64,000 bases of DNA, taken from contig NZ_LN907827.1 of the NCBI RefSeq assembly GCF_001517405.1, forward strand, positions 1,494,587 through 1,558,586, written 5' to 3'. Made by a program: the position numbers and the translations under genes. Positions 57,565-64,000 of the stretch are shown one piece after another. Position 1 is the stretch's first letter. Each line of letters begins with the position of its first letter. The stretch comes from Duffyella gerundensis (lineage in GTDB: Bacteria > Pseudomonadota > Gammaproteobacteria > Enterobacterales > Enterobacteriaceae). Below the pieces are notes generated by a model. That model made no database searches. It was given only the letters and a program-made list of their open reading frames with translations, and had not been told where the DNA came from.

Positions 57565-57620
57565 GCAATCAGCAATCAGCAATCAGCAATCAGCAATCAG
57601 CAATCAGCAATCGGCAATCA
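57565..57620. repeat. Heptamer tandem repeat, eight copies of GCAATCA
   Basis: Eight contiguous seven-base units GCAATCA, one with a final G (seventh copy). A degenerate ninth copy (GCAAGTA) follows. It lies between two terminators and outside any gene, so it is a likely slippage-prone simple repeat. Confidence 0.95.
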
Positions 57621-57750
57621 GCAAGTAGCACCACGCGTTGCTACAGATAAGTGACAGGGCGAGTGGGCAGACGCGTGTCACGGCTGCATGGCAGAGCCAG
57701 CTTGTCGTGTGCAGGTTATACGCAGCGTCTTAGCGTTACGCAGGCATAAA

Positions 57751-57777
57751 AAAAGCCCCGCCGAAGCGGGGCTTTTT
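57751..57777. terminator. Terminator of rne
   Basis: Stem GCCCCGC / GCGGGGC with loop CGAA, A-run on one side and T-run on the other, 17 bases after the rne stop. It can work on both strands. Confidence 0.9.
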
Positions 57778-57793
57778 AATGCGTTCAGTACGC

Positions 57794-60700
57794 TTACGGA
57801 CGCGTCGCAGGTGCAGTCGCGTGATGCGTAGCGGAATGACCGCCAGCTGCGCCTTTGCCTTCGAAGTCGTAAGCTGGACGCTGCCAGTCGCTTTGAAGCA
57901 CAGGCTCTGGCTGCCAGGCCGGTGCCGGTGCTTTGGTCATCGGCGCGGTAGCGTGGAGCTTGAAGCTGGTGGCCGCAACGGCGGTGTTAACCGGCTCATC
58001 GCGGGCCGGAACCGGCGCATGCGGCTCGGTCACTACCGGTGCTTCAGTGGCGGCGACAGGCGCAGCCAGCACTTCTTCAACCTGCTGCTCAACGCGTGGG
58101 GAAACATCAGCGGCACTCTGCTGAGCAACGTCGCTGGCGGTAGCCTGCGGCTGTTCAGCTGCTGATGCAACCGGCTGGGTTTCAGCCACCGGTGCTTCAG
58201 CGGCGGATGCGCTGTTCACATCAGCGGGCTCGGCCTGCGCGGCGATGGTCTGCGCGGTGGCTTCGTCAGCAGCGGAAATCACTGAAGGCTGCTCATTGAC
58301 CGGTACATCGATAGCGGCGGTCTCTTCAGCTGCCACGACTGGTACAACGGTTTTAACCTGCGGCTCAGCCTGTTTTACCGGCTCAGCTTCTGCTGCTGCA
58401 ACCGGTAAGGCGTCAGTAGCAGGTAGCGCAACGGCTGCGGCGGTCTCTTCTGCCTGGTAATCAGGCGTGCTGTGCTGCTCAACCTGCTGAGCTGGCTCAT
58501 CCGCCTGCGCAACCGGATAGCTAATCCACACTTTTCCTGACGCCATTTCTGGTGAAGCGGCAGCCACGGTAACTGGCATTGGCGACTGACCAGGGTAACG
58601 CTCATCGCGATAGCGACGACGACGTTGACCACTGACACGCAGATGACGCGGTGAACGGCGTGAACGGCGTGGCATGTTCGTGCTTTCACGGTTGTCCTCG
58701 TCCTGCACGTCCTGCACGTCCTGCACGTCCGGCATTGGCATCGCCTGCTCAGCGTCAGATGCAGCTGACTCAGCGGCTGCAGTTGCAGCGGCCTCTGCTT
58801 CTGCGGCAAGCTCGGCGGCATTAAGCACGCGAACTTTCTGGCTCAGCTGACGTGGCTTACGACGCGTCATGACCTGAACCTGCTCTTCCTGCATCGCTTC
58901 GCTATCAACGATTTCAGGTTCGGCTTCGGCAACAACCGGCTGCTGTACTTTCTCCGCATCCTGCTGCAGGCGTTTTTCTTCCTGACGACGGCGCTGGCGC
59001 TCGGCACGCTGTTCACGACGCTGCTGCTGTTGCTCTTCACGCTGCTTACGCGCTTCCTCGCTCAGCGGTGCTGACGGCGTTTCATCACGGGCTTCGACCT
59101 GCGCTGGCTGTTGACGACGGCCATTACGGCGGTCATCACGGGCTTCACGTGGCTCACGCGCTTCGCGAGGTTCACGCGGCTCGCGTGCTTCGCGCGGTTC
59201 ACGGCCTTCACGAGTCTGTTCGCCGTTGCGATCGCGCTGCATGCGCTCATTGCGGTCGCCGCGGTCGCCTCGGTCGCTGCGGTCGCTGCGGTCATTACGA
59301 TCGCGACGTGGATTACGACGATTGTTGTTGCGGCGTTCGGTATTGCGCTGCGGCTCGCTGCTTTCTGTTGTTGAGGCGGTAGCCACTTCTTCAGCCGCTG
59401 GCTGCTCAGCAGGTTTCGCGCTCTCTTCACTACCAAACAGCTTTTTCAGGCCGCCCATCAGGCGACTCATAAAGCCACCCTGATGTGTGCTGGCAGGTGC
59501 AGCCGCTTTTTGTGGCTCAGCAACCACAACCGCTGGCGCCGGGGCTTCAGTGGCCGCAGGCGCTTCAACCGGCGCAGGCGGTGCATCAGACATCACAAAC
59601 GCGGCCAGAGCCGGTTGCTCCGGACGACGACGCTCAGCGTGCTCTTCATCTGACGGCATCGCCATTTCGGCTTCATGCAGCTTCGGCAGGTGATAGCTAA
59701 GGGTTTGTGTCTCTTCGCCTTTACGCACGCGCAGTACAGAATAGTGCGGGGTTTGCATCTGGTCGTTTGGCACGATAATCGCGCGCACGCCGCCCTGACG
59801 CTTCTCAATGGCGCTCACTGCGTCACGCTTTTCATTCAGCAGGTAAGAGGCAACCTGAACCGGGACAATAGCGTGAACTTCTTTGGTGTTCTCTTTCAGC
59901 GCTTCTTCTTCAATCAGGCGCAGAATCGAGAGCGACAGCGATTCGTTGTCACGGATGGTGCCGGTGCCGCTACAGCGTGGGCAAACATGGTGACTGGATT
60001 CGCCCAGCGACGGGCTGAGACGTTGACGTGACATCTCCAGCAGGCCGAAACGCGAGATGTGACCAATCTGAATACGGGCACGATCCTGGCGAACCGCTTC
60101 ACGCAGGCGATTTTCCACCGCGCGTTGATGGCGAACCGGCGTCATGTCGATGTAGTCGATTACGATCAGGCCGCCAAGGTCACGCAAACGCAGCTGGCGA
60201 GCAATTTCGTCGGCTGCTTCCAGGTTGGTATTAAAGGCGGTCTCTTCGATATCGCCGCCGCGGGTAGCACGCGCGGAGTTGATGTCGATAGCGGTTAACG
60301 CTTCGGTGGTGTCGATAACGATTGAGCCACCTGATGGCAGGCGCACTTCACGCTGGAAGGCGGACTCAATCTGCGACTCAATTTGATAGTGGCTGAACAG
60401 CGGGATTTCACCGGTGTAGAGTTTGATTTTGCTGCTGAAATCGGGACGACCCAGCGCGGCGATATGCTGGCGAGCCAGTTCGAGCACTTTCGGGTTATCG
60501 ATCAGGATTTCGCCGATGTCCTGGCGCAGATAATCACGGAAGGCACGAACAATCACGTTGCTTTCCTGATGGATCAGGAAGGGCGCTGGACGGCTCTCGG
60601 CCGCTTTTTTAATCGCTTCCCAGTGTTTCATACGGAAGCTGAGGTCCCACTGCAGCGCTTCGGCTGATTTGCCGACGCCAGCGGTGCGCACGATCAAACC

Positions 60701-61192
60701 CATGCCTTCAGGCAGTTCCAGTGCGGAGAGCGCTTCTTTCAGTTCGGTGCGATCGTCACCTTCGATACGGCGTGAAATACCGCCAGCACGAGGATTATTA
60801 GGCATCAGAACCAGATAACTGCCCGCCAGGCTGATAAAGGTGGTTAAGGCCGCGCCTTTATTACCACGTTCTTCTTTATCGATCTGAACAATAACTTCCT
60901 GACCTTCACGCAGCACGTCTTTGATATTTGGACGGCCATGGGCGTTGTAGTTAGCAGGGAAGTAATCGCGGGAAATCTCTTTTAAAGGCAGGAAGCCGTG
61001 ACGCTCAGCGCCGTAATCAACAAACGCGGCTTCAAGGCTGGGTTCAATGCGGGTGATTTTACCTTTGTAGATGTTGGCTTTTTTCTGTTCGTGCCCTGGG
61101 CTTTCGATATCCAGATCGTAGAGACGTTGTCCATCAACCAGTGCGACCCGCAACTCTTCCTGCTGAGTTGCGTTAATTAACATTCTTTTCAT
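57794..61192 (-). CDS. rne: Ribonuclease E
   Basis: This 1132-residue essential endoribonuclease scaffolds the degradosome at the inner membrane. The N-terminal catalytic half contains the S1 domain (about 36-118), Asp303 (TAIDINS) and Asp346 (VIDYIDM), the magnesium ligands, and the zinc-link CPRC near 404-407. The C-terminal half is disordered, with an amphipathic membrane segment (residues about 565-585, [13 protein letters not shown]), an arginine-rich part with [10 protein letters not shown] and REPREAREP repeats, and acidic, proline/alanine-rich tails. It is about 70 residues longer than E. coli RNase E, all in the tail. The ATG at 61192 matches [20 protein letters not shown]. Confidence 0.96.
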   Translation of the reverse strand: MKRMLINATQQEELRVALVDGQRLYDLDIESPGHEQKKANIYKGKITRIEPSLEAAFVDYGAERHGFLPLKEISRDYFPANYNAHGRPNIKDVLREGQEVIVQIDKEERGNKGAALTTFISLAGSYLVLMPNNPRAGGISRRIEGDDRTELKEALSALELPEGMGLIVRTAGVGKSAEALQWDLSFRMKHWEAIKKAAESRPAPFLIHQESNVIVRAFRDYLRQDIGEILIDNPKVLELARQHIAALGRPDFSSKIKLYTGEIPLFSHYQIESQIESAFQREVRLPSGGSIVIDTTEALTAIDINSARATRGGDIEETAFNTNLEAADEIARQLRLRDLGGLIVIDYIDMTPVRHQRAVENRLREAVRQDRARIQIGHISRFGLLEMSRQRLSPSLGESSHHVCPRCSGTGTIRDNESLSLSILRLIEEEALKENTKEVHAIVPVQVASYLLNEKRDAVSAIEKRQGGVRAIIVPNDQMQTPHYSVLRVRKGEETQTLSYHLPKLHEAEMAMPSDEEHAERRRPEQPALAAFVMSDAPPAPVEAPAATEAPAPAVVVAEPQKAAAPASTHQGGFMSRLMGGLKKLFGSEESAKPAEQPAAEEVATASTTESSEPQRNTERRNNNRRNPRRDRNDRSDRSDRGDRGDRNERMQRDRNGEQTREGREPREAREPREPREAREPREARDDRRNGRRQQPAQVEARDETPSAPLSEEARKQREEQQQQRREQRAERQRRRQEEKRLQQDAEKVQQPVVAEAEPEIVDSEAMQEEQVQVMTRRKPRQLSQKVRVLNAAELAAEAEAAATAAAESAASDAEQAMPMPDVQDVQDVQDEDNRESTNMPRRSRRSPRHLRVSGQRRRRYRDERYPGQSPMPVTVAAASPEMASGKVWISYPVAQADEPAQQVEQHSTPDYQAEETAAAVALPATDALPVAAAEAEPVKQAEPQVKTVVPVVAAEETAAIDVPVNEQPSVISAADEATAQTIAAQAEPADVNSASAAEAPVAETQPVASAAEQPQATASDVAQQSAADVSPRVEQQVEEVLAAPVAATEAPVVTEPHAPVPARDEPVNTAVAATSFKLHATAPMTKAPAPAWQPEPVLQSDWQRPAYDFEGKGAAGGHSATHHATAPATRP
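58702..58728 (-). repeat. Nine-base triplicate repeat inside rne
   Basis: Three exact copies of CCTGCACGT (plus strand) encode QDV repeats in the acidic tail of RNase E. The unit is in frame, so copy changes alter tail length without frameshift. Confidence 0.9.
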
Positions 61193-61757
61193 CGTAACTT
61201 ACTCGTTATTCTTACATGAGTGACAAAGCTACGGGCATGGTAACGCTGGACGAGAGTAAACCGGTGGCCCCGTGTCTCATTGCAAGGCCGTCAACCTCAC
61301 GGTTGTCGCCAGCTCCAGGGGCGCAAAATCGGCAGCCTGCTTTTTAAGTTAAAAAAACAGCGCTTCTGAGGGAAAGGCTACTGAACTGCACCAGAAAAAG
61401 CATATCCCGTCTAATCGTCCAGGCTGCAACCCGCAGCCCGCTAAGTGCCTGATTTAACATTACGTCTTACGCCATTGCTGCGTGTATGTTCAATCCGGCT
61501 AAATTATTATTTCGCTATTATCTTCGCTCTTAATTGCGAGCGAAAAGCATTAGCATTATTCCATTGCTAACCTTGTTATAGCAAGGTGACTTTTATCGGT
61601 ATGTGAAGTTTATTGCTGCTTAATGCACTTATTTTGCAGGGCTTTCCCGCAAACCGCATAAAATCCGGGCTGTTATCAGGCGTGAGGCCAACCAGGAAAA
61701 AGCTCAAGCCAGAAAAAGAGGTGGCGCTCTGCACGGTCCCTATTTAGAATCGCCGCC
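61193..61757. other. Long rne leader and divergent rluC promoter region
   Basis: 565 bases with no gene between divergent rne and rluC. In E. coli the rne mRNA has a leader of about 360 bases whose hairpins mediate autoregulation by RNase E. The minus strand here shows a candidate stem-loop with arms AACC and GGTT around GTGA near 61290-61301, inside a GC-rich part (61230-61340). The part at 61440-61640 is AT-rich and should hold promoters for both genes. Confidence 0.6.
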
Positions 61758-62714
61758 ATGAAAACGAATCCTCCCGCGGTACAAATCGTTGCCATTTCTG
61801 CTGATGAAGCAGGGCAGCGTATTGATAACTTTTTGCGCACTCAGTTAAAAGGTGTGCCCAAAAGCATGATTTATCGCATTTTGCGTAAAGGCGAAGTGCG
61901 GGTGAATAAAAAACGCATCAAACCTGAATATAAGCTGGTGGCGGGCGACGAAATTCGCATTCCGCCGGTTCGGGTTGCCGAACGTGATGAGCAGACCGTT
62001 TCGCCGAAGCTGGCAAAAGTGGCCTCGCTGGCTGACGCTATCCTTTATGAGGATGACTGGATTCTGGTGATGAACAAGCCTTCCGGCACCGCGGTGCATG
62101 GTGGCAGCGGATTGAGCTTTGGTGTCATTGAAGGCTTGCGTGCGCTGCGTCCTGAAGCGCGTTTCCTTGAGCTGGTGCATCGCCTTGATCGCGACACTTC
62201 TGGCGTGCTGCTGGTGGCAAAAAAACGCTCGGCGCTGCGTTCCCTGCATGAGCAGCTGCGTGAGAAGGGCATGCAGAAGGATTATCTGGCGCTGGTCCGC
62301 GGCAGCTGGCCGTCGCATTTGAAAGTGGTCCAAGCGCCGCTGCTGAAAAATATTTTACAAAGCGGCGAACGGGTGGTGCGGGTGAACAGCGAAGGTAAGC
62401 CTTCAGAAACACGCTTCAAAGTGGAAGAGCGCTATGCGCATGCCACGCTGGTGAAAGCGAGTCCGGTTACCGGCAGAACGCATCAGATTCGTGTCCATAC
62501 ACTGCATGCCGGTCATCCCATCGCTTTTGATGACCGTTATGGTGAACAGGAGTTTGATCGCCAGCTGGCCACTACCGGTCTGAATCGGCTTTTTCTGCAT
62601 GCCGCCGCGCTGACGTTTACCCATCCTAACAGTGGTGAAGTCATGCGTATGGAAGCGCCGCTCGATGAGCGCCTGAAGCAGTGCCTGAAAGTATTACGCC
62701 AGCAGGCACAGTAA
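61758..62714 (+). CDS. rluC: 23S rRNA pseudouridine synthase RluC
   Basis: This 318-residue enzyme makes pseudouridine at 955, 2504 and 2580 of 23S rRNA. An N-terminal S4 RNA-binding domain (about 20-80) is followed by the catalytic domain with Asp144 in HRLDRDTSG. VTGRTHQIRVH is a conserved RluA-family block. It is divergent from rne, as in E. coli. Confidence 0.95.
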   Translation: MKTNPPAVQIVAISADEAGQRIDNFLRTQLKGVPKSMIYRILRKGEVRVNKKRIKPEYKLVAGDEIRIPPVRVAERDEQTVSPKLAKVASLADAILYEDDWILVMNKPSGTAVHGGSGLSFGVIEGLRALRPEARFLELVHRLDRDTSGVLLVAKKRSALRSLHEQLREKGMQKDYLALVRGSWPSHLKVVQAPLLKNILQSGERVVRVNSEGKPSETRFKVEERYAHATLVKASPVTGRTHQIRVHTLHAGHPIAFDDRYGEQEFDRQLATTGLNRLFLHAAALTFTHPNSGEVMRMEAPLDERLKQCLKVLRQQAQ

Positions 62715-62736
62715 TGAGCAGGGGCTGCGGCCCCGC

Positions 62737-63324
62737 TTAATCGTTTAATAACGGATTAATGCCCACCTCACGCAGTAGTTCACCCAACGCAATCAGCGGC
62801 AGTCCAATCAGCGTATTCGGGTCACGCCCTTCAAGCTTTTCGAATAACGCAATGCCCAGACCTTCACATTTAAAACTACCTGCGCACTGCAACGGTTGCT
62901 CTTTACGGACGTAGCCAGCAATTTCTGCCGCTGACAACGCGCGAAAATGCACGGTAAAGGGTTCACAGATGACCTTATAGCGGTGCGTAGCAGCATGGCT
63001 GATGGCCAGGCCAGTATAAAAGGTGATCGCCTGCCCGCTGGAATCAGCCAGCTGCTGACGCGCACGCGCCTCGCTATGCGGTTTACCGATGATGCGGCCA
63101 TTGATCACACAAACCTGATCGGAACCGATGATCCAGTGATCGGGATAGGTCGCCGCCAGTGCCTGCGATTTGGCCAACGCCAGACGCTGCACCAGCGCAG
63201 CCGCGGTTTCGTCGGGGAAGGGCGTTTCATCCACCTCGGGCGCAGCACATATAAAAGGCAGCTCGAGTTTGGCTAATAGCGCCTTGCGAAATGGCGAAGT
63301 TGAAGCAAGTATTAATGGTGTCAT
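62737..63324 (-). CDS. yceF: Maf-family nucleotide pyrophosphatase YceF
   Basis: This 195-residue Maf/HAM1-like nucleoside triphosphate pyrophosphatase has [14 protein letters not shown], the catalytic region [10 protein letters not shown] and [18 protein letters not shown], and [11 protein letters not shown]. The E. coli relative prefers 7-methyl-GTP. The ATG at 63324 matches the family start; a frame from 63363 adds 13 non-homologous residues. It converges with rluC and is divergent from yceD. Confidence 0.92.
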   Translation of the reverse strand: MTPLILASTSPFRKALLAKLELPFICAAPEVDETPFPDETAAALVQRLALAKSQALAATYPDHWIIGSDQVCVINGRIIGKPHSEARARQQLADSSGQAITFYTGLAISHAATHRYKVICEPFTVHFRALSAAEIAGYVRKEQPLQCAGSFKCEGLGIALFEKLEGRDPNTLIGLPLIALGELLREVGINPLLND

Positions 63325-63466
63325 CTTTTTTTCACGAATATATAGCGTATCGGGTAAAGGCATTTTAAACTGTGCGCCGCACCGGATGCGAATATTGGCT
63401 GAAAGATGCTGTTTAACGGCCTTTTTCTTTGACTCTCTAACGTTACAAAGTTAATATGCGCGCCCT

Positions 63467-63988
63467 ATGCAAAAGGTAAAATTACCCCTGACACTTGATC
63501 CGGTTCGCACCGCTCAAAAACGCCTCGATTATCAAGGCATTTACACCTCTCAACAGGTGGAGCGTGTTGCCGACTCAGTTGTTAGTGTGGACAGTGATGT
63601 GGAATGTGACATGACATTCGCGGTGGACAATCAACGTCTGGCCGTTCTGAAAGGAACTGCTGATGTGGATGTCACGCTGTCTTGTCAGCGCTGCAATCAG
63701 CCTTTCGCACATCATGTTCACGTCTCGTATTGTTTCAGTCCTGTCGTCACCGACGAACAGGCAGAAGCACTGCCGGAAGCGTACGAACCGATTGAGGTCA
63801 ACGAGTTTGGTGAAATCAATCTGTTGGCAACGGTTGAGGATGAAATTATTCTCGCCCTGCCGGTCGTTCCGGTTCATGATTCTGAACACTGTGAAGTGTC
63901 CGACGCGGACATGGTTTTTGGCAAACTGCCTGCAGAGGCGGAGAAACCAAATCCATTTGCCGTATTAGCCAGTTTAAAGCGTAAGTAA
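63467..63988 (+). CDS. yceD: DUF177 protein YceD (23S rRNA accumulation protein)
   Basis: This 173-residue protein has the same length as E. coli YceD and near-identical ends ([20 protein letters not shown] and [12 protein letters not shown]). A CxxC pair in SCQRCNQPF may bind zinc. The family is linked to 23S rRNA accumulation and is usually co-transcribed with rpmF and fatty acid genes, which should follow beyond the window. Confidence 0.95.
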   Translation: MQKVKLPLTLDPVRTAQKRLDYQGIYTSQQVERVADSVVSVDSDVECDMTFAVDNQRLAVLKGTADVDVTLSCQRCNQPFAHHVHVSYCFSPVVTDEQAEALPEAYEPIEVNEFGEINLLATVEDEIILALPVVPVHDSEHCEVSDADMVFGKLPAEAEKPNPFAVLASLKRK

Positions 63989-63990
63989 TA

Positions 63991-64000
63991 GGAGTAAGGT
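63991..64000 (+). promoter_or_regulatory. Ribosome binding site of the next gene, presumably rpmF
   Basis: GGAG followed by TAAGGT lies right after the yceD stop. The start codon would be just outside the window. That the gene is rpmF (ribosomal protein L32) is inferred from the conserved yceD-rpmF order. Confidence 0.7.

Larger units (their letters stand above)
57456..57793. other. Intergenic region between flgL and rne
   Basis: 338 bases holding the flg terminator (57499-57536), an eight-unit heptamer repeat (57565-57620) and the rne terminator (57751-57777). The rest (57621-57750) shows no gene or clear signal. Confidence 0.7.

Noticed and set aside
57565..57620. Possible CRISPR-like array
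   Set aside because: The units are seven bases and contiguous with no spacers, so it is a simple tandem repeat.

Overview
The window reads as a stretch of an Enterobacterales chromosome, most likely Erwiniaceae (Pantoea or Erwinia-like). This rests on the E. coli-like gene order ymdB-clsC-opgC-opgGH-yceK-msyB, lpxL, trhO-yceI-yceJ, solA-bssS-dinI-pyrC-yceB-grxB, rimJ-yceH-mviM-murJ, flgN-M-A / flgB-L, rne / rluC, yceF / yceD-(rpmF). It also rests on near-identical protein stretches and a moderately high GC content. The genus is an inference. I saw no tRNA, rRNA, insertion sequence, prophage or CRISPR array.

Region 1 (1-12116) is the right-hand part of an aryl polyene (APE) biosynthesis operon, apeE to apeR in order plus the end of one upstream gene. 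Its genes are on the + strand, mostly overlap by 4-14 bases, and end at a strong terminator. It encodes two acyl carrier proteins, an acyl-activating ligase, two hot-dog dehydratases, a ketoreductase, two ketosynthases, a thioesterase, a glycosyltransferase/acyltransferase fusion, and export proteins (LolA-like, MMPL/RND, lipoprotein). The chain-length-factor partner would lie upstream, outside the window.

Region 2 (12117-22499) starts with an accessory patch: two tiny single-span membrane proteins and a clan GH-A-like hydrolase with a substituted acid/base position. Core envelope genes follow: ymdB, clsC, the osmoregulated periplasmic glucan genes opgC / opgGH, yceK and msyB.

Region 3 (22609-32059) holds two tandem BvgS/EvgS-type hybrid kinases divergent from one RcsB-like response regulator, then lpxL and an old-yellow-enzyme reductase. 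The kinase/regulator block is absent from the E. coli locus as I recall it.

Region 4 (32236-45761) is mostly core: trhO, yceI-yceJ, an inserted ProP-like MFS transporter with a structured leader, solA, bssS, a small unknown gene, SOS-controlled dinI, pyrC with its attenuation-type leader, yceB, grxB, rimJ, yceH, mviM and murJ. mdtH, usually between grxB and rimJ, is missing.

Region 5 (45798-57536) is the complete flgN-flgM-flgA / flgBCDEFGHIJ-flgKL flagellar block, with visible FlhD4C2 and sigma-28 sites. Region 6 (57565-64000) has a heptamer tandem repeat, rne with a long leader, rluC, yceF, yceD, and the ribosome binding site for what should be rpmF just beyond the edge.
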